DNA of 64,000 nucleotides from Emydura subglobosa (taxonomy: Eukaryota; Chordata; Testudines; Chelidae): NCBI GenBank assembly GCA_007922225.1, contig ML679961.1, forward strand, positions 8,985,433 to 9,049,432, written 5' to 3'. The translations under genes and the position numbers were made by a program. Below the pieces are notes generated by a model. The model did no database searches and was not told where the DNA came from. It saw nothing but the letters and a program-made list of their open reading frames with translations. Every line of letters begins with the position of its first letter. Position 1 is the stretch's first letter. Of this stretch, positions 1-10,255 are shown one piece after another.

Positions 1-81
1 AGGACAGGAGGGCCCAAGGGGGCCCCACAGATAGCTCTAGCAGCATCCTGAACCAGTGCTGGCGCGGCCATGCTGGGGTGA

Positions 82-870
82 TCAGTATGACTTGTGCTTT
101 GCCCTCTTGACCTTTATGAGGACTTTGTGCATGAGGGGAATTGGTGGGAAGCCATACATCAGGTCACCCGACCATGGTAGGAGAAAGGCATCGGAAAGTG
201 ATTCGCAGTCAAGCCCTTGTAAGGAACAGATGCGATGATGCTTCCTGTTCTGTCTAGTAGCAAAGAGGTCCACTTGGGGAGTACCTCACCTTTGGAAAAT
301 GGACTTGACAACCTCTGGGTGTAAGGACCACTTGTGGTGAGAAGAAAAGACCTGCTGAGGTGATCTGCCAATGTACTCCTGACCCCTGGGAGGTGCACAG
401 CCTCTAGGTGGATGGCGTGACCCATGCAGAAGTCCCATAGACTGAGGACCTCTTGCCAAAGGGCTGGGACCAGACTCCCCCTGGTTTGCTGATGTAAAAC
501 ACTGCGGACATGTTGTCTATCAATATTAGCACTACTTTGCTGAACAGCTGGAGAAGAACACCTCGCAGGCCCATCTGATCACTAACACTTATGTGCAACA
601 CCAGCTCCTCCTTGAACCAAAGGCCCTGGGGTCCCCCCATCCTAGGTCCGAAGCACCTGACACCAGGAAAGCATTGGCCACGGGGCTGTGAAGGGGACCT
701 CCTTTAACACATGATGTGATTTTGTCCACCATGATAGGGAGGTGAGTATTGGTGGAGGGATCATGAGGACCATGTCCAGATAGTGTCTGATCACTGAGTA
801 CACCATTGCCAGCAACATATGCAGGGGCCTGAGGTGTAACCACGTAGGTGCAAGCTGCTATATGTCCCAA
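82..870 (-). pseudogene. DIRS copy A RNase H and connection domain remnant
   Basis: Several short minus-strand open segments together resemble the RNase H part of a DIRS polyprotein. Near 480-540 the translation gives LIDNMSAVFYISKPGG, matching the conserved D-N-x-x-A/V-x-x-Y-I-N-K core that carries an RNase H catalytic aspartate. Near 589-700 the segment ASDLGWG fits the first RNase H strand. At 82-273 the phrase MDLFATRQNRK, then DAFLLPW and FPPIPL, is the typical downstream block. The frame changes several times, so no protein is made. RNase H would degrade the RNA strand of the RNA:DNA hybrid during reverse transcription. All three copies in this window share the LFAT-type block in diverged form. 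Confidence 0.75.
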
Positions 871-879
871 CAGCCTAAG

Positions 880-1500
880 TCATACCCTCATTGTGGTGAG
901 AAGATAAGCTGATAAGTGGGCTATAAGTTCTGATATGGTAAGGAATCTGGCCTCTGTATGAGCGCTCTGGCTTGGATGGAGTCGAGGACCGCTCCAATGA
1001 ACTCTATCTTCTGAACTGGTACCAGCGTTGACTTTTGTTTGTTTATTAACAGGCCCAGCGCTTGACAGGTGGCTTGGATGACCCCAATGTTGTGCTGGAG
1101 TTGCACCTTCGAGCAGCCCTTGATGAGCCAGTCGTTCAGGTAGAGGAAGACCTGTATATCCCACCATTTGAGGTAGGCTGCAACTAGAAAGGGAATGATG
1201 GACACCAAAGAGACCATATGGAACCTCAACTTCTTGAAATACTTGTTGAGGCCATGCAGGTCCAGAATGGGACACAAGCCCCCCCTTGATTCTTGGGATC
1301 AGAAAGTAGCTGGAGTAAAACCCTCTCCCTCTCCATTCTCAGGGAACTTCCTCTACGAGGAAAGCTTGCACCTCTTGGGTAAGAAGTTGCTCGTGAAAAG
1401 GGTCCTTGAAGACGGATGGAGTTGGCGTGTGGGGAGGTGGGAGTGAAACAAACTGAAGGGTGTACCTGGCTACTACTGTATTTAGCACCCATTGGCCTGA
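880..1500 (-). pseudogene. DIRS copy A reverse transcriptase, internally deleted
   Basis: The minus-strand frame at 921-1,277 reads ILDLHGLNKYFKKLRF (fingers), then jumps directly to VAAYLKWWDIQVF and YLNDW (palm motif C), followed by LGLLINKQKS and IEFIGAVLDS. The YLDD catalytic box, at 1,128-1,142, is YLND: one catalytic aspartate is changed to asparagine. Motif A (the LDxxDAYFH block that is present in copy C) and motif B are missing between SIIPFL and VAAYL, an in-frame loss of very roughly 70 codons. Upstream, in other frames at 1,226-1,492, LLSDPKNQGGA is the shifted remnant of the usual LIPKKxGG block. Function as a polymerase is impossible without motif A. Confidence 0.82.
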
Positions 1501-1699
1501 TGTTACAGCAGCCCAGGCCAGGAGTAAGGGGACAAGGTGGTGCAAAAATAAAAGGGAAACTGCATCCTGGGTAAGGGCTGATAGGTTGCCCCCAGGCACA
1601 CCTTCAAAAGGCCTGTCTGCCTCCAGAGGGGTAACGTCTCGAGTCCGAATGGGGGCAGTAGCCGGGGATTGGCCCTGGCACCTTTTATAACCCCTATTT

Positions 1700-3410
1700 T
1701 TCTTTATGTAGGGTTTGCCTCTGGATTGGCCCCCAAATCTTTGTGGTTGTTGGGGCTTGTAGTGCCTCCTGAAGGATTACGGGGTGTACAGACCCAAAGA
1801 GCGTAGAGTGGCTCTGGAATCCTTTAACCTTTGCAACCTTAAGTCCATTTGGTCTGCGAATAGGGCTGTACCATCAAACAGGAGGTCCTGGATGGATTGT
1901 TGGAGACATTCCGGATAACTGGAGCCATGAGCCTCGTTTCATTGATACCTCTGACACCATTGTCCTGGTCGCCGAATCAGCTGCATCTGAAGCTGCTTGG
2001 AGGGAGGCCCTGGCCGCTCACTTCCCCTCCTCCAGGTTAGCCTCAAATTCCTGGCTGGAGTCCTGAGGCAGGAAGTCCGCAAACTTAATCAAGGAGTGCC
2101 AGATATTTAAATCATATGTTCCCAACAGGGCTCACTGCCTGTCCCTTTCATTGGCTGCTGTTACCACCAAAGACCCCGGAGAGGGATGGGGGTTCATATA
2201 TTCAACCCCCTTTGCAGGTACATAGTATTTCCTTTCTGCCTGCTTAGATATAGGGGGCACTAAGAAGCTGAGGTCTGCCACAGGGCTTTTGCTAGTTTTA
2301 CTACCCCCTCGTGGACCAGGAGAGCCACCTTGGCTGGAGCTGCTGCTGCCAGGATGTCAAAAAGCTTGTCAGCAGGCTCCTTCAATTCCTCCATCTCTTG
2401 ACCCAGGTTTGACGCTACTTGTTTGAGCAGCTCTTAGCGAGCCCTGAAGTCGTCATGCGGGACAGTGGCGGAGGGTCCCACTACAGCCTCATCCGGTGAG
2501 GATGACGACGACACTGGCAAGGATGGAGAGGAGAGCTCTTCCTCCTTCGCCGGTGTGGTCCTTTCTGGTGCTACAGCGGAGACCTTGGCCTCTTGGTCTG
2601 ACTCGACATCCAAGTCAGGTGCTGGGCAAGTGACAGCTGACAATCTTCTCTCTGAAGCCCCGAAGAATGACTGTCCTTGTGATCCCAGGGCATGGGAAAC
2701 CCCCACAGGTTCCAAACCTGCCAAGGTACGGGACACCATCCCTGTGGCCAAACCCCCACAAAAGGTCTCATGGGGAAGCCTGTGACTGTGGAGGTAGATG
2801 TCTGTCCCCTTGGCAGGGTCGCCTCCTCCCCTTCTGAGTCCAAGGAGCTGCTCTCCAGGGGATGGTGGTGCTGATGTTGCTTGCCCCGCCCTACTGTGTT
2901 AGGAATGGCAGCGTTCCGGTATCGGAGAGTGGTGCCAAAAGCCTGAGAGTCGCGTGTCCAGTGACTGGCTCTTATCCTTCGGCTTCCTGTACTGGCTCAG
3001 TGGTGACCGGGTTCGGGATTCCGGGGATCTGTAAAGGGAATCTGGGGACCAGTGCCGGGATTCTAAGGACCAGCAGCAGTGATCTGGAGATCGGTGTCAC
3101 AACTCCAAGGACTGGTGCCATGGGTCCGGAGACCAGCATTGTGAGTCCGACTGCCTAGGGTGCGGCTCTGAGGACTGTTGGAATGCCTCCAGAGTGGTTG
3201 ATACCATAAGGTGCCGGAGGCCCTTGCTGCTCCCAGGAGACAGCAGCAAGTCTGAGGTTGGGCTTGGGACCTGAATAGGCAAGGCCAATACTACCCCAAG
3301 CCCCGTGGGGACAAGCAGCCTGGCACGGGTCTCGCCTGGTCACCTGTGCTCTTCCTGTCCCTCCTCAGGTCCAGTGAGCACTCCCGTTTAGTATGCGTTC
3401 TTGGATTTCT
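1700..3410 (-). pseudogene. DIRS copy A gag-like region remnant
   Basis: The region upstream of the RT on the minus strand aligns by position and by short acidic, Ser/Pro-rich blocks with the gag-like region of copies B and C. The clearest part is 2,434-2,600, where SSSSSPDEAVVGPS is followed by DDFRAR, comparable with SFSSPDEVIMPPP and ADDFRHIQ in copy B. Further downstream a stretch about KLFDILAAAAPAKVALLVHE resembles the copy C block around ILQPADHSRIALPIHNALL. Gag would package the RNA. Frames are interrupted, and the 5' part (2,860-3,400) is weak. Plus-strand open frames over 2,465-2,785 are low-complexity shadows of this acidic region. Confidence 0.6.
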
Positions 3411-3478
3411 TCTTCAGCACTGGGGATGGTGATTGATAATAGGAGAAAGTCAGCAGAGGTCGGGGGAGGGAAGGGCAC

Positions 3479-3497
3479 GGGGGGGGGGGGGGGGGGG
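3479..3497. repeat. Poly-G run, 19 G
   Basis: An uninterrupted run of 19 guanines lies inside a G-rich stretch (3,460-3,497) within DIRS copy A. On the coding (minus) strand it is poly-C. The length may be affected by sequencing or assembly error. Confidence 0.95.
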
Positions 3498-3659
3498 ACG
3501 CTCATGAGCCATCCCTCATTCCTGGGCCACATTTGTCAACCTACAATATGTCTAAGAAAACTAATGCTTAGCAAACTAACTAACAAACTATATACACTAA
3601 TGTAACTAAGAAAAACCACTGGGCTGTAAGAGTTTACCACAGCAAGAGAATGTTCCAGC

Positions 3660-3858
3660 ACCGTCACGGGCGGTAAGAAGGAACTGAGAGGAAGGTGGGC
3701 CAGCGGCACCCTATATACCAGCGCATATGCACGTGACCCCAGAGGGCGCTAAAGCCGGCTCTGCGGATACCACTAGGGGAAAAATCTCCGGCATCGGTCC
3801 ATGTGGCACGCACACACCTAATACGGAATGGACATGAGCAAGCACTTGAGAAGAACAT
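3660..3858 (-). repeat. 5' terminal repeat of DIRS copy A
   Basis: This is the right-hand end of copy A. It has a TATA-like CTATATA near 3,712, a CpG-bearing stretch, and an outer end reading gagcaagcacttgagaag, which on the minus strand is a diverged form of the CTTCGAGTGC motif at the copy C terminus. The matching left-hand terminal repeat is outside the window, so the inverted-repeat relationship cannot be tested here. The boundary is judged by analogy to within about 10 bp. Confidence 0.6.
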
Positions 3859-3899
3859 AAACCTGCTGTTTTCAGAAATGTTTCTCTACAATGTGGTAA

Positions 3900-5100
3900 G
3901 GTAACCCTTTTATGGGGCCTGATCCTATTCCCATCGTAGGCATTGGGAAAGATTCCTATTGATTTCAGTGGGAGTTGGATCAGGTCCTTGGAAACATACC
4001 AAAAACCCATCTTTTAGTCATTTAATTGTTTTAAGCATTAGGATGTTTTTAAGGAAACATTGTTTCTGGCACCAAATAGCCAGATGTCACCTACTGTCCG
4101 AGGAACAAAAGAAACCCAAATTAGTCATTCCTCCTGATGAGTAACCCAACCAGCTAATTAACACTACAATATGATTAAGGAAACAAACATTTCACAAGTA
4201 CTTCTTAAAGAAAATAAACAAAGAGCTTCTTTAAAAGCCACATTGTAAACTGATCTGATTGATACAGCCTGATATAACAGGCTCAACTAGCAAAAGTTAC
4301 CACCTCCCCAACAGTTCATGAACCTATTTCACTAATGGTCAGGCTTTAAACAAATTCATTTTAAAAAAAAAGACTTGAATATGAGTGACTCCGAAAAGCT
4401 GGTTCAGGTGTCCAGTGCTTCTAACTTTGTCTATGGTTATTAAAATACCTGCTTATTCATGTACCTTTATATCTATGAACACACTCTGCACCTTTCTGTT
4501 TCAAAACCCCAATTCCTCCTTTGTAAATGAATAAACAAAGAGAAGAAAAGTGAATAGCAGGAAAGGGAAAGAAGTGGCTTCAAAGGAAACCATGACACTG
4601 CTCCAGTAAACAATCCGGACTTCTACAATTTTCTCAAAAGTGAATGATATTTAAATGCCCATCTTGAGAAATTTTTAGAAGTCTGGATTATCACAGGGCG
4701 GGTACACAGCACTTTCTGAAAATCAGGCCCCTACTGGGTGTCTTAAACTGGTCACTCAAAAATTGAAGTATTAAAAATCTGCAGCCCTAACCATGAGGGC
4801 TCCCAGCCCTGAACCCCAGTTGACGAAAGCAGATCCTGAGTGGTCTAAGCCATTTTAGTGAATTAGCCCTCTATTGTTTACATTAAATCCAAACAAGCTC
4901 ACAAACATTGATTTATCCTTCCAAAAGACTGGATTATACCGCGTGGTTCAGATGCAAAAAAAGATTAGGATTGTTATACTAATTACTTCAAAAATGGAGA
5001 ACGCATAGGCCAAAAGGGTGTTGGCTTTGCACTGAAATATCCAGCAGAATGTATCCAGTCATCTATTTGCAATCTTTTCAAAGAGCTTACAGTCTCAATA
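3900..5100. other. Mostly unique DNA with one short palindromic repeat fragment
   Basis: Positions 3,918-3,985 contain gattcctattgatttcag followed by a tggatcagg-type end, typical of a short interspersed palindromic repeat found elsewhere in the window (10.2, 21.3 and 36.5 kb). The rest is AT-rich DNA in which I see no gene or known repeat. Confidence 0.4.
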
Positions 5101-5114
5101 AGCAACAGGTGGAA

Positions 5115-5215
5115 CACAGCAAGTATTTTACAGGTGGGGAACTGAGGCACGGAGAGAGATTAAGTGACTTCTAAAAGGCCACAGAGAGCTGGGAACTGAA
5201 CCAAGGAGGAATTCT
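5115..5215 (+). repeat. MIR/CORE-type SINE fragment
   Basis: The stretch has the order characteristic of the MIR-type core: a tttacaggtggggaactgag block, then gcacggagagagattaagtg, then a degraded accessory end with gggaactgaacc. It is short and diverged. Better copies lie at 9.0, 21.3 and 57.4 kb. Confidence 0.65.
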
Positions 5216-5299
5216 GGCTGAGTTAGGCAAAATGTCTCTTGGGATATGTCAGAGGAGCAGGACCCCACACACTCCTTCCAGCACAGGCTGGGACTCTCA

Positions 5300-5562
5300 G
5301 GTCTGGTCTACACCTAAAACATAAGTCGACCTAGCTACATTGCTCAAGGCTGTGAACAATTTTGCACCCTGTGCAACATAGTTAGGTTGACCTAACCTTT
5401 TCTGGTAAACGCAGCTGGGTTCACAGAAGAATTCTAGCGACTACCTCTCCGAGAAATGGATTACCTACATCAACGGAAAACCCCTTCTGTTAACGTAGGA
5501 AGTATCGACGCAACAGCAGTGCCACTGTAGTCACTGTAGTGTAGACATATCCTAAAGTCATC
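5300..5562. mobile_element. MITE, 'tctacac...gtgtaga' family
   Basis: The ends are inverted relative to each other: ggtctggtctacacc on the left and gtgtagacatatccta on the right. The interior holds several CpG-bearing gtcgac-like and inverted submotifs. Related sequences occur at 12.76 and 57.8 kb. No coding capacity is seen, so it would depend on a transposase from elsewhere, probably of the PIF/Harbinger or hAT type; I cannot tell which. Confidence 0.6.
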
Positions 5563-5903
5563 ATCTACCCTTCTATCATCTAATTACATTGCAAGAAAAG
5601 ATAAATGTAACAATAGCTTTTGTCTAGGAGTTGTGCTCTGATGAGGGAAAGTAGTAGTGAAGGTAACCACTCCTCCCGCCACACCCCACCCATCCTTTTA
5701 TTCCCTTTCCCACCTACAGCAGGGAGAAGTGGAATATAGCTTAACTTCCTGTATCCAAAGCTCACAATTCAAGCATAACTAAGGAGGGTGAGAAAACATA
5801 AGATAATCACCTAGTTATTACCAAATGAGCTTTGATTTGATTAACTAACAAAGATCAGGTACATGATCCCGCAAGTAAAAAGGGTTTTCTGACTACAAAA
5901 TTC

Positions 5904-6240
5904 AAGAGAGACAAGGTGGGTGAGGTAATATCTCTTACTGGACCAACTTCTGTTGGTGAGAAAGACAAGCCTTTGAACTACACAGAGCTCTTCTTCAGGT
6001 CAAGATCGAACAAATAGTTTAGCATAAGTAGTTAGTGCATGTTCTAAGGGATCAGTTCAATCTTGAATTTAGCTGTGACACTGCTAGTATCTTTCCCAGA
6101 TCTCTGTAGATTGAAAGCTTTTGTCTCTCCCCAACAGAAGTTGGTCCAATAAAAGATATTACCTCCCCAACCGTGTCTCTCTAATTTCCTGGGACCGACA
6201 CGGCTACAACATTGCATACAAAATTCAAGACACTTCTAGC
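5904..6240. mobile_element. Palindromic MITE with ~60-bp inverted repeats
   Basis: The left arm (about 5,906-5,968) contains ggtaatatctcttactgg and accaacttctgttgg. The right arm (about 6,119-6,182) holds the reverse complement, with ccaacagaagttggt and agatattacct. The arms match over roughly 60 bp with a spacer of about 150 bp. This is a repeat I recall from turtle and crocodilian DNA; I do not assert a family name. The plus-strand 67-codon open frame across the right arm is incidental. Confidence 0.75.
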
Positions 6241-6329
6241 AATGTGAAAAACTCCATTGCAAGAATACAATTCAGGCACTTTGGGCAACTTCATGTTTAT
6301 TCACTGCGTACCTGGAAGATGTGATCTGC

Positions 6330-7330
6330 CAGCACAGGGGCCGACTCCAGGGGTGTTGAGGAGCTGAGGTGCCCATGGGAAAAAAATAGTGGGTGCTCAG
6401 CACCCACCCTGGAATCTGTTCTCCGCCAATCAACTATTCCCCCACACAGCTGCTGTGAGGTGTTCGGCTGGCTCAGCCTGCTGCCAGCCAATCAGCTAGA
6501 TCTAATCAGCTGTTTGACCACAAGTCCCTGCTTCAGCAGGGGCTGAGTCAGCCCCCCTGGGGGAGCTGGGGCCACTGGCCCTGGCAGTCAGGGGCCAGAG
6601 CAAGGAGGGCGGGCCGCAGGGTCAAGTAACAAACCAACCAACCAACCAAAAAAAAGCCTTAGGGATAGGGAGGGACGGGGCATGTGACTGGAGCATTGGC
6701 CCTGGCTGGGCAGGGCTTGTATTCAGCCCCGGAAACTGAGGTGCTCATTCACCTGGTGGGGCCACCCCTCCTGCAGTGCCACCTACTTGGCTACTGTATC
6801 TATTCTGTGGGGGCAGCAGATGGTAAGCGACCTTGACCGCGTGTCTGCAGCAGCTCCCCTGCTCAGCCAGCCAAGCTACAAGTCCAAATCCCAGTCTCCA
6901 ACCCCAGGGAGAAAGTGAGTCCTGACTCCCTCCTGGGAGAGCCAGGGAGGGTGGGTGGCTGCAGTGGTGGCTCCGGCCAGCCAGGAGCTGGGGCAGAAGC
7001 TGGGCAGGTGGGCGGGGGCAAAAGCCCCACAATAGCCAACTAGCTGGGGGAGCCACATTGGAGGGGGGGGGGGGTTTGATATTGCCGGACCCAACCCCTG
7101 CTCCTCCCCCAGCAGAATTCAAGCAGGTGGGGGCAAAAGCAGCACGCTCCACCACTGCTGGCTGGCTGCTAGCTGGAGAAGCCGTGCAGGGGGACACATG
7201 ACTCGACCCCTGGCCCCCTTGGGGGTTCAGTGAGCGTGGGGTCTCAGGGGGTGGGGCGGAGTGAGAGCAGGGCTTGGGAGGGCAGAGCAGGGCACCCCCC
7301 GGCAAAACCAAAAGTCAGGACCCGTGTCTG
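6330..7330 (-). repeat. GC-rich interspersed repeat (turtle-type), about 1 kb
   Basis: This GC-rich island in AT-rich DNA starts with a block containing gtgggtgctcagcacccacc, a self-complementary motif, and ends at about 7,325 with ggcaaaaccaaaagtcagga. The reverse complement of that end reappears at 47,045-47,070 with the same C-rich tail, and a related block lies at 47,505-47,625. That repetition argues for an interspersed element. A long open frame of 188 codons on the minus strand (6,745-7,311) is Pro/Ser/Gly-rich low complexity with no recognisable domain, and is explained by the base composition. The class is unknown to me. Confidence 0.6.
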
Positions 7331-9015
7331 CCAGAATCACTGACATTAGTATAAAGAGCTCTCAGCTGCAGTAAGAGGGGATAGATTGGCACATGGACGC
7401 AACGAAGGTTGTTCTCCAAAAGATATCCAGGGCAATATGTTCTGCCTTCAGCATTCATTTTTGTGTGCCCTCTTTTACACACACAACCAATTGTGCCACG
7501 TAACTAATCATGGTCCTACTTTGCATGGGTAAACAGCCAGTTGCATGTGCAAAACCCCAAAGTTTGGCAACCAGCTACTGGCTTTACACATGCAAATATG
7601 GGGTTCTTTTACATACAAAATAGGTACACATCTACATTGTAGGTGCTAATCATTTACACATGCCACAGTGAACACCCAAAGGTCGGCCCTGCTTTGAGGC
7701 TGGATGAACGGTCAGCACAAAGAGATATTAAATATGTTTATTGCACAAATATTACTTCTTTTTGTTATTTATTGTTAAGAGTTCACAGTGTGCCTGCAAG
7801 ACAGAACAAAGAGAAGGCTCAGCTTATGCCTTCAGAGAGCTTACATGCAGCCTAAAGAGTTCTGGAATTGCTGATGCTACAAAAAGGAAGTTTTATCGCT
7901 TTTATGCTGACTGGTATGCAATATAACCTGACATTTATGAATTGTTGTTATTTATTAAGTGTAGTCATTGTACTCAAGCACTAAATTCTAGGAAGGAAAT
8001 ACACAGATCTTTTTTGTGTACACACACACACAAGCCATGATGTGGAAGGTAATGATCACAAAAGGGGTCTTGTTTTAAGTCCTGCGTTCACTACACTGCT
8101 AAAAGAACAAAATGAAAACAAACTACTGTGTTAATCTGCAGATTAGCTCTCATAGTCTGTCAATTTAATACTGATTAGTAAACAATGTCCATAATTAAGC
8201 TGTTATTGGTGACACAAATGCCCCACGAGCCCAAACGAAAGCTAGTATTCAATCCCTTTACAGATGGCCAGATACAATTCCAGGAATGTTAATGCTGTCA
8301 AATATCCGTGATGTACATAACAAAAGGCAAGCCAGAGAGTTGAGGTAATTAAGATCATGATAGACCTTCTATCTGTCTAACCGGCATGTGTTTATTGACT
8401 GCATGCTATTAAGTGTAGTAAATAAAACATCATGGAATCATATGAGTGAGCCCAAAATGGGTATAATGTCAAAATCTGGATTCTCCTGGCATCAAAGAAC
8501 ACACATACCCTTTGCTAAGGCCAGTGACATTAATGTGCATGACAGGGGTCCATGGGGCTCTGGTCCCCTAATTGTTTAGGAGACCTTTTAGTCTGGTTGC
8601 AGACTGCATGTCTTGGTATTTGTGGAGCTAATTGCACTGAAATCTGCCAGCACAGAGCCACCCAGTACTTGCAGTGATGGGTTAACTCATTTATCCTTAG
8701 GATAATACTCTGGTTCTCTTTGTCAACCCGATCTCCCGTCTTCGCTCCTAAACCCTCAGCCTACTTGCAGAGGAGGAGGAGGAAGCAGGCTTCTGACAGT
8801 GCAGTCAATGGAAATTCACTGACTACACGACCACCATCGAACGTACTTTGGGATTCACAACCAGCTTCCTGGAGTGTGAGGAGTTAAACATAAAACATTT
8901 CTCCTTGATACTTTCAAGCATTCTCAATTTATGCTATTTTCTCAAAACTTTGTCCTTGTCCCCTTTCCTTACTAACATACAAGGAAGTAATAAAATAAGA
9001 CCTGTAATAATTTGC
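7331..9015. other. Unique-looking DNA, no gene seen
   Basis: AT-rich sequence with a short (AC)n run near 8,022-8,032. I see no coding region, splice-framed exon or recognisable repeat. Confidence 0.4.
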
Positions 9016-9240
9016 ATTTATTGAGCACCTCTCTTCCAAGAATCTCAGAGACCTTGGTTTACATTAAATGGAACTGCACAAATCCCTGGGGTATAGATGA
9101 GTATTATTAGCCCCATTTTAGAGCAGGGGTAACCATTAATAGTCTTGCCAAAGGCCATAGATAGTAAGAATTAGTGGCAGAACCAGAAAAATACACAAAT
9201 GTCTTCCTGACTCTCCATCCTATACTAACCACTTTACCAA
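9015..9240 (+). repeat. MIR/CORE-type SINE, degraded
   Basis: The order fits the MIR-type layout: catttattgagcacctctc, then gcccattttagagcagggg, then cttgccaaaggccatag, then gtggcagaaccag, and an end near ctctccatcctatactaacc. Several insertions and substitutions mark it as old. Confidence 0.7.
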
Positions 9241-9294
9241 AAAATAGCACTGAATGGTTTCCTATTTGTAGTTATGGTGCTGTGCTCAGTGTAG

Positions 9295-9680
9295 GTCAGT
9301 GATACTCATATAGAGACTCACGAGCCGCAAGTGGCTCTTTAATATGTCTCCTGTGGTTCTTTGCAGTTCATGATATTAGAACACTGTGATTTACTTATTA
9401 ACCAATCTAAGTTATTAACCAAACAGAATGGTTTTACTATGTTATTAACCAATTGTAGTTAATGAAATAATAATGCTTGGTCAGTCATTTTGCTATGAGA
9501 ATTTTATTTATATATACACACACACACACACTTATATACACATATACACACACATATATAAACTAAATATTTCCCATTTAAATATGAACTTATGTTTAAA
9601 TATGAATGTATAGTATTCTAGTGCTATACTGTTTAAATATGAATTTATAGTACTCTAGTAAATAAAACAATGACATGACA
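9295..9680. mobile_element. hAT-like non-autonomous DNA element with internal AT/AC microsatellite
   Basis: The sequence gagccgcaagtggctcttta with tctttgcag downstream, followed by a long AT-rich body, is a pattern I recall from hAT-derived repeats in reptiles. A microsatellite, (AT)n/(AC)n, occupies about 9,508-9,560. The segment aaatatgaa..ttatagta..ctagta is repeated at 9,597-9,625 and 9,632-9,660. The right terminus is not clear. Confidence 0.5.
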
Positions 9681-10174
9681 TGACCTTTTGTTTGCAAGTT
9701 AAAACCCAATCCTGCTTCAGCTTCCTCACTCCTGCATAAGCTTCCCAATTGCCCTACCCCAGATTGCCTCTTTGGCTTAAAACCTCCCAGGGTTCTGCTC
9801 CCGGGCAACCACCTGGCTGACAACATTGGGGGTCATCAAATCATCACATTAAGGGGTGCCAAATCCCCAGGGTATTGTGGGGTTTTTTGGGGTGGGAGGT
9901 GCCAAAAAATCTCTCTCTCTGAATCACTGAGCAAGGTGCTGTCCTCATACCCTAACTCCTTTGCTCCTGCCTAGTCAGGATTCACAGCATGGTTGGGATG
10001 CAATCGGCTTCCTAGATCCCTGATTGTTCCCCCAAACCTGAGTATCTTCTCCATTTCTCAGACTTAGTCACATGGGAGCCCACCAGGAGCTGAAGGAGGA
10101 AGAAACAGAAGTAGACAAGGTTTAAGAAGCTTCCAGTAGAATTAAGACACTGTCAAACAATGATGTTTCTTTGT

Positions 10175-10255
10175 AATTAGGGGCCCAATTCAAGTCTTAT
10201 TGAAGCCAATGGGAATCTTTCCACTGATTTCAATGGACTTTGGATCCGCTCCTGC
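10175..10255. repeat. Short palindromic repeat
   Basis: Inverted halves, gaagccaatgggaatc and gatttcaatggactttgg, flank a tiny spacer. The same motif family occurs at 3.95, 21.25 and 36.5 kb. It is non-coding. Confidence 0.55.

Larger units (their letters stand above)
1..3858 (-). mobile_element. DIRS-like tyrosine-recombinase retrotransposon, copy A (cut by window start)
   Basis: Reading on the minus strand from about 3,858 to 1, the order is 5' terminal repeat, gag-like region, reverse transcriptase and RNase H, as in DIRS elements. The recombinase and 3' terminal repeat would lie left of position 1. The RT shows the phrase LGLLINKQKSTLVP followed by IEFIGAVLDS, a signature I recognise from vertebrate DIRS polyproteins. 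The right end (about 3,820-3,858) has a degenerate form of the outward-facing CTTCGAGTG-type terminus also seen in copies B and C. Frames are broken repeatedly, so this is a fossil. It is a different subfamily from copies B and C: terminal and gag sequences match only in patches. It could be part of a larger nested structure beyond the window. Confidence 0.85.

Noticed and set aside
2465..2785. 106-codon plus-strand acidic frame
   Set aside because: It is antisense to the DIRS copy A gag-like region, whose phrases recur on the minus strand in copies B and C.
6745..7311. 188-codon open frame on the minus strand as a gene
   Set aside because: Pro/Ser/Gly-rich low complexity, frame and composition follow the GC-rich repeat, and no domain or start context is seen.
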